Shown here in pieces: positions 1-12,046 of a stretch of DNA of 64,000 bases. Location: the NCBI GenBank assembly GCA_037893245.1, contig JBAIAA010000777.1, positions 434,001-498,000 of the forward strand, given 5' to 3'. The translations under genes were made by a program, and so were the position numbers. The notes under the pieces are model-generated. The model was given only the letters and a program-made list of their open reading frames with translations, had not been told where the DNA came from and did not search any database. The first letter of the stretch is position 1, and the number at the start of each line of letters is the position of its first letter. This stretch comes from Crossaster papposus (lineage: Eukaryota > Echinodermata > Asteroidea > Velatida > Solasteridae).

Positions 1-2
1 CT

Positions 3-1754
3 GCAGATGTAGAGAAGTGGTGCAAGAAGTGTGAACGATGCACAGTTGCCAAGGCACCAACTCCTAATATCAGACCCACCATGGGAACACTTCTGGCTGA
101 GCATCCCCTAGATGTCCTCGCTATCGACTTCACCGTAATGGAAAAATCTTCTGATGGTCGGGAAAATATACTGGTCATGACCGATGTTTTCAGTAAGTTT
201 TCCTTGGCAGTACCGTGCCGTGACCAAAAGGCATCAACTGTCGCAAAGGTACTGGTCAAGGAGTGGTTTTAGAAGTATGGTGTTCCCAGGCGCATCCATA
301 GTGACCAGGGGAGAAACTTTGAATCCCAACTCGTAAAGGACCTGTGCTCTGTCTACGGTATAGTCAAAAGCCGGACGACTGCCTATCACCCGCAGGGTAA
401 TGGGCAGTGCGAACGCTTTAATCGCACCCTTCACAATCTACTTCGCACCCTACCCTCGGAACAGAAGCGGCGCTGGCCGGAACATCTGCAGGAACTGGTC
501 TTCATATACAACTGCACGCCGCACGCATCAACCGGCATGTCACCTTTCTTCATCTATATGGGAAGAGAGCCAACCCTACAAATCGACCTGATGTTTGGGT
601 TAGCAGAGCCAAAGACCACACCAACACCAGATCTAGATGCGTGGGTGAAGCAACATCAGCAGAGATTGAGAAGCGCGGCTGCATCAGCTAAGGAAAGGAT
701 GGAGGTGAAGATTGCCAACAGGTGCAAGCGCAACGATGCTAGGGCAAATGACAAAGGCATCACCATCGGTACCAGAGTTCTCCTTCGAAGTCACCCCCTT
801 GGAAGAAACAAGATCTCAGATCACTGGAAAGCAACCCCCTATCGTGTCATATCACAACCCCAAGACAATGTGTACGAGATTCAGCTGGCAGATGGCACTG
901 GACCACTGAAGCGAGTCACCAGAACCGAGATTCTAGACACCAAGGAAATTGTCCCGGACCTTAGTGATGATGATCAGGAGGAAGTGACACCCCAGTCCTC
1001 TGAAACAGCAGAGGAGCCTGCCAACTCGACACTTCCCCGGCAGACAGAGAAGTATAGAGTGTCATCAGAGGTCGTTCCAGCGGGTCCCGAGAGGAAGGAC
1101 CAGGACAACCTGGACAAAGCAACTCTTGTGGTACAGTTCAGTTACCCAGAACTGGGTCCTGCAAAACCTGCGGCGAGTTCTTTTTCAGAAGGATCTAAGA
1201 TGGCAAGTGCTATCATCCAACCCGATGCCACACACATAGCAGCGGAGCCTGCTGTGGCTGCAGTCTTCCCTGATCCGATGATGTCTAACACTACAGACGT
1301 CCTGCAAACACCAGATGAACCCCAGAGCTTGAACGTAGTAGAGGAGGCTACAGTACCTGAAGCCCCCAATATTGTGTCTCCAGTTCTAGGTACCCACCAC
1401 ACTAGTCTCCTTCATGAAACTATAGACTGCGAAGTCCCTGTTGCACCCGAGTGTACAGACGACACTCAACAGCCCTCCCCAACTCCAGTTGTCAAGACCG
1501 CAAAAGCTACTGGAACAACCTCCAGGGAGCCCATAAGTGAGTCGGGGAGACGATCAACCCGTGTAAATGCCGGTAAACACCACAATCCCTTCCACCTCCC
1601 TAAGGCGTCCAACAAGCGAGTTCACACGGAGACGTCAACCACATTCACACCAGAGAACAGTGCCCTTCTGAGCGACAGACTAGAAATATGGCTTGAGGGT
1701 TTCCTACAGCAAGCAGTTGTGTTGACTACACCCCTCGAGACACCGCAGTTATAA
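3..1754 (+). pseudogene. Gypsy-type integrase and pol C-terminal tail, 5'-truncated by the window edge
   Basis: The open frame starts at the window edge inside the zinc-binding N-terminus of a retroelement integrase; a CxxC pair is visible at about 27-44. The catalytic triad is complete: Asp at 126-128, Asp at 303-305 in an HSDQG context, and Glu at 411-413 in GQCERFNR. This gives the standard D,D(35)E spacing. The core is followed by a chromodomain-less, Pro/Ser/Thr-rich tail of about 270 codons ending in TAA at 1752-1754. An in-frame TAG at 270-272 lies between the two Asp codons, so this copy cannot make a full integrase. Protease, RT and RNase H would lie upstream of the window. The family is Metaviridae (Ty3/Gypsy) by motif; the exact lineage is not determined. 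Confidence 0.85.
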
Positions 1755-1915
1755 ACGAACAATCAAGAACTGTAGTACAGTATCCAGATAGTCGAAGTCT
1801 ATTATAATTTTCTTTATCAAGTGTAGCTATATCCATTTTGTTTTAGTTTTTGATTAATTTTAGTTGCTCACAGTACTAGTATTGGTGTGGAACCCAATAG
1901 GCTAGCAGAGGAGAT
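1755..1915 (+). other. Untranslated spacer between pol stop and 3' LTR
   Basis: This A+T-rich, non-coding spacer belongs to the Gypsy-type element and ends in the purine-rich tract. I see no further gene in it. Confidence 0.5.
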
Positions 1916-2229
1916 TGTGACCAGGCACTTTCAGTGTACTGCCCCTTTAAGACGATATCAGATCAGTGGTACCAGCATGGTACAAGGTAGGCCCACTGGT
2001 TGCCCTAGCAACAACCACCCACCGAGGGTCTTAGGCCCTACAGTGTGGTCAGCCTGAGCTATCAGCTCATTCCATTATCAACTACCACTGTGTGATACAG
2101 AAGATATTTGCAAGCTCCACTCCTATAAAGCAGAACTCAGTGATCCTTTCCTATCCTTGTTCTACTTACCCATCAACCTTTTTTTGCTGATTAAATAAAC
2201 TTGTATAAAGAACACTTTGCCGGGTCACA
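1916..2229 (+). mobile_element. 3' LTR of the Gypsy-type element
   Basis: The LTR is bounded by a 7-bp inverted pair, TGTGACC at the left and GGTCACA at the right. A purine-rich tract (about 1903-1914) lies directly upstream, as expected for plus-strand priming. A TATAAA-like box lies at about 2124 and an AATAAA signal at about 2193. The right end is confirmed by paralogy: homology with the second genomic unit resumes at 2230 (TATGT), matching 33342. TATGT may be one copy of a 5-bp target duplication; the other would lie outside the window. Confidence 0.75.
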
Positions 2230-2275
2230 TATGTTAAATGCCAGTAGTAGTACATCGGACATGTATGAACATTTA

Positions 2276-2640
2276 AAGGTAGGATACATTGCTTAAATTA
2301 TCATGAATGGGTGAATTTGGAGGGGTTGTATTTTATAGTAAATATCGTTTAACTGACCTGTTCGAAGTTTTACAATCATGGATTAGATGCCGAGAAAAGC
2401 AAGAAAAACTGCATTCTTTTTCAACAGACGTCGGGCAGTTATTCTTAAGTTGTTCTTGGTTTTTTCCCGCATTCGCCAGCGGGCGATTGTGAATTTGTTT
2501 GTACAATTTTTTATTTGTTTGGAACAATTACACGATATCTACCATAATCTGCCACATATGCTGGATGCCTAGAATCATTATTTTCTTTCAAGTAAGTAAG
2601 ATATTATTAGTACATCGATAGTACATTGTACAACTAATTA
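2276..2640 (+). mobile_element. TA-flanked MITE, family 1 (3' end decayed)
   Basis: The element begins after a TA dinucleotide with AAGGTAGGATACA, which matches the terminal repeat of intact relatives at 22855-23209 and 25194-25581. The body is highly similar to those copies, but the right terminal repeat is not recognisable. Short open frames here are artefacts of the repeat. TA target sites suggest mobilisation by a Tc1/mariner-like transposase. Confidence 0.7.
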
Positions 2641-2882
2641 ACTGCATTATATTGTATTAAAACAGTCTAGAATTAAACACCAAATGTACTTCAGCTATTG
2701 CGACAAATATCAAGTGTGAAATAAAAAACACACACGCAACCTAAAACAAGTTCTATACAAATATTACTTTTGATTAATTGTTTTTATGTCTGTAATGTGT
2801 TTTGAAACCCTAATGTAAGACGCTAAACAAATATTAATTATTATGACATTGAATATTATCCCTTTTTAATACGACTACTGTT

Positions 2883-3731
2883 TCAGCAATTATTTATTAT
2901 TTTTTCGGGGTAAAGGAGGAAGCCACTGAATGAGGTGTATTGATGGCTGGAACCACTAGACGCCCTACCGTACATGGTAAGCCCCACCGTGTCTCCTCGC
3001 TGCAGAACCAGCACCGCGCTCCCAGACACCTGCTCATAGTAACTTGCATCATTGCTATAGCCAGAGACAACAGAGTCGTCGTTCTTCCGGAGATGAACGC
3101 GCAGGTTGCTGCTGGAAGAATGTTTGTTCACAGAAAACGTAAACACGTAGGTGCCCGGCACAGTACACGTGAACGTGCCGGTCCCGAGATCAAAGCTGGT
3201 ACCCGGCAGAAGCGTCTCGGTCTGCTGGAAGGGCAAACGGGTGTTGTGACTCGTAGAGGTATCAGAGGTGCTCGTCCTCACCGCGGTGAATGCTACCCGC
3301 TGGTTGGAGTCGTCTGGTGTCTCCCCTGGCTCACCCTTCTGACCTTTGCCACCAATCTGACCAGGATTTCCGACTACACCCTGCAGACCTTTCGGACCTA
3401 TCTTTCCGGGCTGGCCTATCCCACTGTCACCTTTAGGCCCAGCGTTCCCAAGTGCTCCTCGCTCACCCATTGGACCGATCGGCCCGATATCGCCATTTTG
3501 ACCCGGCTGACCTGCGTCGCCCTTTGACCCCGGCTGGCCGTAGGGTCCGACCTGACCAGGTAAACCTGGTATACCATTTGTGACAGAAGGTCCCTGGCAG
3601 CACATCGGACACGCCCGAGACGCTTGAACATCACCGTCCGAGGTAACCGGCCCAGTGACGGAAGCTCGGAGCTTGACAGAGTTACCCAGAAGGAGGGCGA
3701 TTGAAAGAACGGTTGATACCAAGATCTTCAT
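2883..3731 (-). CDS. Collagen-stalk C1q domain protein, copy 1
   Basis: This predicts a secreted 282-residue protein. Residues 1-23 form a signal peptide (hydrophobic run VSTVLSIALLL). A CPMCC cluster at 41-45 could link subunits by disulfides. Gly-X-Y repeats run from 53 to 138: 17 triplets, a two-residue Gly-Ile interruption at 104-105, then 11 triplets. The C1q head occupies about 144-276 and opens with the family pattern VAFTAVRTS; FDLGTGTFTC and VPGTYVFTFS follow. C1q proteins of this type trimerise and act as soluble pattern-recognition or complement-like lectins; the ligand is unknown. A longer open frame extends upstream to 4004, but I chose the Met at 3731 because it starts the signal peptide and lies 3' of the Helitron junction. 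A TTTAG directly before the ATG could be a splice acceptor. The gene is otherwise intronless. Confidence 0.9.
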   Translation of the reverse strand: MKILVSTVLSIALLLGNSVKLRASVTGPVTSDGDVQASRACPMCCQGPSVTNGIPGLPGQVGPYGQPGSKGDAGQPGQNGDIGPIGPMGERGALGNAGPKGDSGIGQPGKIGPKGLQGVVGNPGQIGGKGQKGEPGETPDDSNQRVAFTAVRTSTSDTSTSHNTRLPFQQTETLLPGTSFDLGTGTFTCTVPGTYVFTFSVNKHSSSSNLRVHLRKNDDSVVSGYSNDASYYEQVSGSAVLVLQRGDTVGLTMYGRASSGSSHQYTSFSGFLLYPEKIINNC

Positions 3732-3843
3732 TCTAAATACCAAAAGTAGACAATATAAATCACAAAAGGGACTAATTTTATTAAACGAAAAAAAGAAGCA
3801 AAAAACATAAATAATGAATTGAAAGGTTCTCGGGTAGAGCGCA

Positions 3844-4840
3844 TCTATATAATAATACGCTACTCTCTGTCTGTGTGTCTGTCTGTGCGCGCTTTTTCGT
3901 CCCCTTCCCGGGGTCGTGCGGCGTTCAAACTCGGTGGGTGGGTCCGGCTCGGTCCCCGCAAGAACCAGTTTGCATTCGCTAGAGCGTACGAGGTCAAAGG
4001 TCATCTAGGGGTCACCTTTTTGAAGTTGGTCGGATCGTGCTTAAACTCGGTGATCGCAATGCTCGATGCGAAATAAAACGGGTTAGCGTTTTTTCGGGTC
4101 TTCCGGGGTCAAAGGTCGTCTAAGGGTCGAATTTTCAAAGTTTGTCCTATCGGGCTAATGGACTGGGAAAAAAATTCTAACCCAGGAGGTCATTCAGGGG
4201 GTGAAACATCCCTTCACAATAATGGTTTGGGCCAAAAGCCATAGAGTTGTGCAGACAAATCGAAATCTGATCCCTTTGTGTTTAGCCGCTGTCAAAAAAA
4301 GTCTCTGACATCTCTTTGAGCGGCCTTGGTAGAGAACAAACACAGCTGTTATCAATCGCCACCCAGATATCCCCTGGGGGGTAGTTAGGGTTAGGGTTAG
4401 TGGTTATTTGTATCATATGGCTGTTTCATGTCTGTATTGCGCAATACTGATTTCAATGTTTACATGCTTGCAATGGATGTCCTTAAAAAAATACATAAAA
4501 TAGCCAGAATGTTTAAATCTTTGATATGTGTGCCCATCTGTTGAGACCGTGAGAAAAAGATTTGTACCCCCAAACACAGTTCATTACCCCCAACATAAAA
4601 CGTCCCCCCTTTGGAGGCACGAGGTGCCTCGACAAAAAAAAAAAAAAGTGGTGTCTCCCAGGGTTAATAGACAGCAATATTGCACGATTTATGCAAGTAT
4701 GATGGTGCTTTTGAAATCAGGCAGACAATCTTGAGATTCTGAAGCAACATATTTCAGTTATGTTTCAAATGGCTTAACTATCTCCATCCAGGGAAGTAGC
4801 TACAAACCCGAGAACCGACAAACCCCGGGTGACCGCCTAG
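3844..4840 (+). mobile_element. Non-autonomous Helitron
   Basis: This 997-bp insertion is absent from the paralogous site 34957/34958. It starts with TC (TCTATATAATAATACGC), ends with CTAG, and lies exactly between host A (3843) and host T (4841) with no target duplication, which are the Helitron rules. A short hairpin (ACCCG at 4806-4810 pairing with CGGGT at 4826-4830) lies 10 nt before the 3' end. There is no Rep/helicase coding, so it needs an autonomous partner. It sits about 110 bp upstream of the C1q start codon. It carries a block (4157-4600) also found inverted in the Harbinger-like element at 52705-54017. Confidence 0.88.
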
Positions 4841-6506
4841 TACAAAATAATTTCAGATGTTCGTTTTGGTCGTTTTTTTTTTTGAAGCGGCAAAACAAAA
4901 TTTGACAGAACAACTTTTTTCAGGGAGAGATTTCGTACGGGTTTTGAATCAAGCTATAAAGTAGGGCCAACCCTACCTCTTATTTTCTCCAGAAATTAAT
5001 TGTAACTGCGCTTTAATTTCGTCCGCAAACATCGTCGAGCTCAATTCTTGATTCTCAATTTCAAAAATTACAAAGAGATTTGTATTAAATTTGCAGTATA
5101 ATTTTAATTAGAGCATTGCGATTCGTCATAAATTAATGTGTGTTTTTTTAATGTATTTTTTATTTTATTTATTTTAATAGATTTAGACGCTCTTGTCATT
5201 GCATTTTATTCTGTTTAATATCAAACGTTATGGTTAATTGTTTTATTTAAATAACCAAGAGTGTTAAAACAAACAACAAAAAACACCCAAATTTGTTTTT
5301 TTTTAATTCAATTTCAAACGCCCCGTGAAACGAATTTTACGATTTTAGGAGGAATCAGAACGGTATACAAATTGCCATAATACTTGATCTCGAATAGAAT
5401 TCATTGCTAAAATTTTTTTAAATTGAGATATGAGCTAGGCGATGTTCGGGGACCAAAAGTAAAGTGTCGTTATAAGAATGTGTAAGGCAAGTGTTAAAAT
5501 AACTGGGGAAGATATAATATCCTGAATGAAAATGTAAATACGGTAATATTTAAGAATTTGTCTCCCTGATTGTTCAGCTATAGCTTAACATCAATGGTTT
5601 TGTGGCGATGTTCACAAATATAACGTTACATGTATTTGTTTTTTGTTTTTAATACAGTAAGGCCTACCTTGAAGTAGTGTTCTTAGTTAGAGCTCAGCCG
5701 AAGTAGAAATCTTAGTGACTGAAGTTGAATGTCACCTAAAAATAATACAAAGAAAACAAATATCTTTGATCACAACACTTTAAGTCATTTGTTGACAAAA
5801 ATGGAGGGAAACAAGACGAGTCCGTGGATGCAAAGAAGGAATATAGTACGTTCGACTTTTGCCCCTACCGTTTTAAATAAGACTTAAGAGTTTGCATGGT
5901 GGAAAAATCAATAGGATGGGAGGTTTGCGGTAACACCATATGGGTTGTGGATGGTGCTGAGTTCAGTGGACCATTGAGGTAGGCGATTCTGGAATAGGAT
6001 ACGCGGCAGATTTTGACAGGATGCTAACAGTAACAGATGCTTGGTAGGATGCTGGGGTAGGCTGTTTGTGCTCATTAAAGCATGTCAGAAGAATGGTGGA
6101 ACAGCTTGAACATCAAGCACAGTACCAAGGGTATACATGTATATGGGACCCTAAGTACGTGAACAGCCTTTTACAACCATTTACGTGGACAGCGGAGCAG
6201 AGAGTTTAATATACTCTGACACAACCTACTCTATTCACGAGTTTTGTTTAAAACAAACTTTTGTAAGAACCACTAATCAAGAAGGAATACAAACATTAAT
6301 TTCACCTCAAGACTTGAAAAGCCATCTGTCATAGAACCTTACCTTGTAAATCTCGTTCTTGCGTTCAGGTCTCTCTCTGGCTGTCCTGTCGAAGGCGAAG
6401 ATAAGTTGCGGTCGTTGTGAGGAATGAAGCGCGCGCTCCTGCCTTAAAACTTGCCAGTGATTTCCTAAGCAGTGACTGAGGAACGTTGCCCGGTTTTTCT
6501 GATTGG
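4841..6506. other. A+T-rich intergenic DNA upstream of C1q copy 1
   Basis: This stretch has homopolymer runs and no convincing gene. It is matched closely by 34958-36640. A faint coding-like patch around 5800-6200 has stops in every frame and no family I recognise. Any distant C1q promoter or 5' exon could lie here, but I cannot point to one. Confidence 0.5.
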
Positions 6507-6965
6507 CCCCTAGTGCGCTGTCAATTACACGCCACTGACTCGTTTAATATTCATGAACGGGAGTTATGTTAATGTAGTTGCAGTCACCGACACTGTAAAA
6601 TGAACACATCTTATTAGTGGACATTTTATAGACGTCGATGACATGTTCAAACGCGTGTCCCCTAGTGCGCTGTCAATCACGCACCACTGACTCTTTTAAA
6701 ATTTATGAGCGGGAGTTATGTAAATGCAACTTTTAGTCACCGACATTGTGAAATGAACACATCTTATTGGTGCACGTATTATAGATGTCGGTGACACGTT
6801 CAAAAGCGTGGCCCCTTGTGCGCTGTCAATCTCGCACAACTGACTCGTTTAATATTCACGAACGGGAGTTATGTTTATGTCACTTTCAGTCACCGACACT
6901 TTGAAATGAACACATCTTATTCGTTGACGTTTTATAAACGTCGATGACACGTTCAAACGCGTGCT
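6507..6965. repeat. 153-bp tandem repeat, three units
   Basis: Three direct units begin at 6507, 6659 and 6812 with CCCCTAGTGCGCTGTCAAT or a close variant. Each contains a conserved AATGAACACATCTTATT box and an inverted pair (TCACCGACAT against ATGTCGGTGA type) that could fold into a hairpin. The array is preserved in unit 2 at 36641-37100. Confidence 0.85.
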
Positions 6966-8622
6966 TCGTGATTGACACTCACAACTGACCAATGAAAGGA
7001 AGACAGATGAGATTCAAAGGTTTGCATGGCGAAAAGGCAATAATTGAGCTTAGACCACGTGTAAACGTGTAGCGGTTCGCATTTTTTTCTTCGGCAGCTG
7101 GGTGCGTAAACGTATAATCGTATAGATAAGTGCCTTGAACAATATTTTATTGTGACTTCCTTAATGAAAGACCACTCGAACCACTGACTTATTGGGTGGC
7201 CAACTATGATTGGTGGATAGAAACATGACGTACACCGGTAGTGATTTGTTCAGTGTTCAGTTCGTGTTGTATGTAGAGCCCCTTTATGAAACAAACACTA
7301 GCCACGATATTATTAAAGGGAACCTATTATACCAAAAGATTAAGAAAACAAATTGTCGAGTTCCACATCTCTACGCTCTACATCAAGTTTAAACAATACT
7401 ATTCTGCGAATGTTTTGAAATTTAAAATTAATTAATGATGGTAACGCATTTAGGCCTATGGGGTTTAATGCCAAAGCCGCTTGAACACTAAAGTTATCAT
7501 AATGTGTTTCTACTGATTTTTTTATTTTTAAGGGGGAAGGGGGGTTTTCATTATTATTATTATTTCACTTACTTGATTTAGCACAAGACATGCATACAAT
7601 TATAAATGGTTTAGCCTCAGGTAGAATGTTTAACTGGTTTATAAAAAAAACACATGGAGTCTACACTGAGCAAGGCATTTTTGTGCTAAGCCAATTTGTT
7701 GTGCTTAGCAGCTCAATGAAATTGGCCCCTAGATAGAGCTTTGGAGAAAATACAGACCGGAAATGAAGTCACGTACCTGACAAAACAACATGAACTAGAT
7801 GAACTCTGCGCATGCGGCCCCTGCACATCCGGATTACTCTAATAGTGACTCTGTGACCGTTCTGACTGGTTCGTCGGACGGTCTGTTCAACTTGACACGC
7901 GAAACTCGGTTGTCGCGCTCAACTTAAACGCGACCCAAGAACCTTGCACTCGGAACAGGATCACACACAGCGACTACCTGGTATTCGGGGTTTTGCACAA
8001 TCGAAATTCGCGAGTCAAGAACAGACCGCCCGAACCCAGCCTATACGTATTGACCAATCTCATCTCAGCTACGATAACCAACCATACATGTACATGTACT
8101 TGCAACAGACTTGCAACAACCAACATATGTTTACATATTACATTTGTACATGTTTTATTCTTGCTGGTTTACGGTCACACACGCCCGGATTCACCGCTTG
8201 AAAAATAGCTATGTACAATACAATTCTTATACTTTTAGCTTGTCTTCATGTTTATGACCTTCACAATGTTTACATATTATCATATGTTTTGATATTTTGA
8301 TTCAACTCAATTCGCCTTACAAACTTAAATAATTTATTTGAGTAGCAACGATATAGTTATTAATGTTCATAACATGGTGATGTACACTTGATGTACAGTA
8401 TTTAAACTTTTACTTCCAATTTGATTGGAAGCGTATTCACCACAAACCATCATAATAAGATAATATAAACTTAATTTTGTTAGTGAGCATTTTTTCTCTA
8501 TCACTGTGAAAATAAACTGTAAAAAGAACTGGAAAATTCCTTCTTTAACTCATAAACCAGGACATTTAACATATACACGGGTAAGCCCTATTGACCATCT
8601 TTACGATGAACACTTCGAATCG
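6966..8622. other. Intergenic DNA without recognised genes
   Basis: I see only short open frames that are not preserved in the paralogous stretch 37100-38737. Unit 1 has unique sequence around 7120-7290 where unit 2 has a tRNA-like insert. Confidence 0.5.
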
Positions 8623-9386
8623 TTAACCCTTAGCACGCTACCATTCATATACACACGTATTCCCATGGCGCTGGATTTCCTGTGCAAGTCACTATAAAGT
8701 AATGCACACTAATATGTTCCGAAGCTTTTTACTCTACGATGGGTGTGTTTTACAGGAAAATGCAACATAAACTATTTGTTCAGTATGAAATTTCCTATTC
8801 ATTGGTGGCCGTGAGGATGGCTAAAACTGATCAGCCAGTCGTGGTGGTAAGCCCTCCGAAATGCATCATTACGAGCTGCGATCCAAGCCGCGTTAGGAGC
8901 CGCATCACCTCCCGCTTGCTGGCGAACTTCACCGGGGCCATCGTCGCGTTGTGCCCCATCACTACTATCGTCATCAATGGAACCTTCAACACGTTCTCGT
9001 ACACGCAGGCATACTCGTTGTCGACACTATCGTTGACATAATCGTCCTGAAAAAGGCCTTCAATGTCCGAATCTCCGGAGTCTGAGTCCCCGAAAATCTC
9101 CTGAAATGCAGCTCCGGCGTCCATTGAACACTCGAACAGCGGAACGGACAGATTTTCAATCGAAAATAGCAGAGAATTTTGTAAGAAACGAGTGTGAATT
9201 TATGGTTGTACAACGTTATAGCCTCGTAATCATCTATCCAATGGTATCCGGGTGAGGGTCAGGGGTCAATGGTTTGTCATATATTCATTCATTTATAGAA
9301 CGTTTTCGCGGGCGACTGTGGTCGCCGATAGCAGTGTTAGAAATGCGCTGGGCGACTGGAGTCGCCGGTAGCGTGCAAAGGGTTAA
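8623..9386 (-). mobile_element. piggyBac-family derivative with TTAA target duplication
   Basis: The element proper is 8627-9382 (756 bp), flanked by TTAA at 8623-8626 and 9383-9386. The paralogous site has a single TTAA at 38738-38741. Terminal inverted repeats are 16 bp (CCCTTAGCACGCTACC and CCCTTTGCACGCTACC) with one mismatch. The right end also carries short palindromes of GGCGACTGNNGTCGCC type. TTAA targets and a CCC start are diagnostic of piggyBac. It keeps only the start of a transposase gene on the minus strand. Confidence 0.9.
8831..9124 (-). pseudogene. piggyBac transposase N-terminal remnant
   Basis: This 97-codon open frame starts near the right terminal repeat and reads inward. 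Its first 40 residues are acidic and Ser/Asp-rich (GDSDSGDSDIEGLF), as in the disordered N-termini of piggyBac transposases. The DDE catalytic core is missing, so the element is non-autonomous by internal deletion. The assignment rests on position and composition. Confidence 0.6.
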
Positions 9387-12046
9387 CCGATGCGGTATTG
9401 GCAATCATCCCAACAAATATCTTTACTTTTTACAGCGTTTGCTGCTATCCATAAATAAATTTTATGAACATTTTGCATGATTGGAAACAATTTGGGATTG
9501 ATCAATATTTAATTATTGTCAATGATTAATTTCAATCGCCTTGGAATTTGAAAACGAAATTTAACGATCATGTATGAAAGCATTTTTATTTTACCGACCT
9601 TGAGACAGGCGAAAAACAGAGATCAAAACCTGGGATTGATTTGGGTTAAGGAAAAAGATGCTCTAGAAATTTCTGTCTGAACCCAGAAGGCGATCGAGCG
9701 CTTGAAAAAGCGAACAAGCTCCAAGAGCAAATTATAAATGATCAAACTGAGTACGTCCAATGCTTAGTAATTAAATATAATTTACATGGAAAACATTAAA
9801 ATGGGGTACAATGAACGGAGAATGTTTATCCAAAAACCCATTCCGAAAAACAAACAAAAATAAATGAACTGTGTAGCGTGGTGACCGTGAATGACTAGCA
9901 CACCTTGAAACACGCACCTTAAAACACATTCCTCAGCACACTTCGTGTGCCACTGCACACTAATTCCGAATTTGCATAAGACAAACACCATTTCCAATAA
10001 CCGTGCGATCTCACACTTCTGATGAGATAATAATTCTCTTTTCTACCATTGCCAATGAGAATTGATCATCCCCCAATTTTGTTTAGCGCCTTGGCGATCT
10101 AATAATAGGGCTAATTTTGGAGAGTTTTACGTCCAGGGAGTTGATTACAAAGTAGTTTGGGATTTTTATTTGTTTTTGTTAACAACAAATATTTCCTTAT
10201 TTTTAATTTTTTTAACCAGTTCTCACCAGAGAACGTATATACACGCACAGTTTTTTCCGAGATTCAAAACGGATGACGCATAAGCACGCCACGAGCTAGG
10301 CCGGAAATGTCTGTCAGCAGCGAGCATAGGCGAAAATGTCATGGGTGTGCTTCCCGATACATTCGGCCTGAACCTGCGTCGGATCGAGTTTCGTTATTAA
10401 AAATAACCCCGCGCCTCGGCTCGGTGAATGTTACAATAATCCCGGCGCGAACTGGTTAAGTCATTGTAAACTTTTTCTTTTATTAATTTGTGGTTTGGAG
10501 GATTTTTTTTTTCCCCCTAAGGGAAACAAAAACAACCAAACTTGCAACTCAATGTGCTTTAATGTGCGAGGCGGAACTGGGCAAAGGGCATAGTGGAGAA
10601 AACTGCAAAATAATAAATAATGGGTGATTAATTGTTTTCAGACTTATTGACATTTGTAATCTTTGATATGCCTAATAACTATATTTGATTAAGAAATAGT
10701 ATAGAAATAGTGGAATGAAAGTGTTTTTATAGGGAAAACAATTGACATTTTCCCATATATCATGTACAAAACGCAAAATTCAAAGTCCTTTTTCTCAACA
10801 TTTTACTTTTGCGACATAGGCCTATTGATAAATGTGAACTTTAAACATCCATAACTTGTTCACGGAATGTCCGATTGAAGCACAACATACAGTAATGTAA
10901 GGATAATTTTATTCTCTTTTCTGGAAACCCAAAACCCTCACTTCAACCTCTGCCCAGTTCTGTCTCATTTTGCCAGAACCCATCACTAACGAGCCCATGA
11001 CAAATGTGTGGTATAATGGCATCCCAGCTGCTATGTACTGGGGGTGAGGGTGGGGTAGATACTTCTGCAGGGAATTGGTTATCATGATGTTGTCATAATT
11101 GATCATAACATCATGAGTATAGATATGCACCCTCGCATCTATCTATCAGTAGATTTGTCACAGTATTAAGTACCTTTTATTAACATGCATTATTACAAGT
11201 TTTTAACTAACAATTTAATTATTTGTTTTTTATGTTATCATTGTAAACATTCCTTTTGATAAGTTGTTATTGCTTTTTAAGATGGGAAACTGGGTAAAAC
11301 AAATTGAAGGTGCGTTTGTTTTTTGTAACAGCCGATGTATGCAGTAACACGTTAAGCTGCTCATCCTACGAAAAAAGAAGAGGCATCGGTTAAATCTGAA
11401 GCATTCAAATTTACAAAAAGGTGAATAATAAATTGTGTAGAAGTTTATTTTTACAGATTTTCAATCTGAAGTAGTCTGGTGCCAAGAGAGAGCAGTCGGT
11501 ATTACCCACTGTTGTTTCGACACCAGACTTCAGGTTGGACTTTATTTTGTACGTCATAGGAAACAATTAAAATTACTTTAGCTGTCATCACTGACGCCAC
11601 TTGTGAACATTGCTCTAAAATGCAAATTTTCTTCCAAATTACTTCTCAAACAAATGGGACGTTTTAGGTATAAACTCTGGGGGAAAATGACCTTATTTGG
11701 TTTAATCTTGTGTTTTTATGATAATACTGAATTTCTCATTGATTTCAGACATCACATGCAGTCAATTGTTTTACTTGTAATTTATGACCATTTTGGTAAA
11801 ATAAATAAACAAAATCCCCAAAATTCAAATTTTCCTAATTTTAATAACAATTCAAAAAGTCGAATTTAGTCAATGTTAATAAAAATAAATATTATGTCGC
11901 AATGTTATGTCACTTTGAATTGGTATATAATAGAGTTCCATAGCCCCTCAGGTTTTGGAGATATGACATGTTTGCATATTCCTTGGAGTTCAAAATACAC
12001 AACTGAGAAAACAGGCTTTGAAATAGTTGGCTCTGTTGTAGGGTTG
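9387..12046. other. Intergenic DNA without recognised genes
   Basis: The stretch is matched by 38742-40964 and 42263-42640 in unit 2. Open frames are short and not conserved between units. Nothing here could be assigned to a gene or a known element. Confidence 0.5.

Noticed and set aside
3732-4004. Longer N-terminal extension of C1q copy 1
   Set aside because: The extension crosses the Helitron insertion, lacks similarity to copy 2 beyond the shared flank, and would bury the signal peptide.
4384-4401. TTAGGG repeats resembling a telomere
   Set aside because: Only about two and a half repeats, inside a Helitron, with no array around them.
5800-6240. Possible exon cluster (also at 35920-36360)
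   Set aside because: Some stretches look coding, but stops occur in all frames in both units and no family was recognised.
6507-6965. CRISPR-like array
   Set aside because: The 153-bp units are direct tandem repeats without unique spacers, in animal-type DNA.
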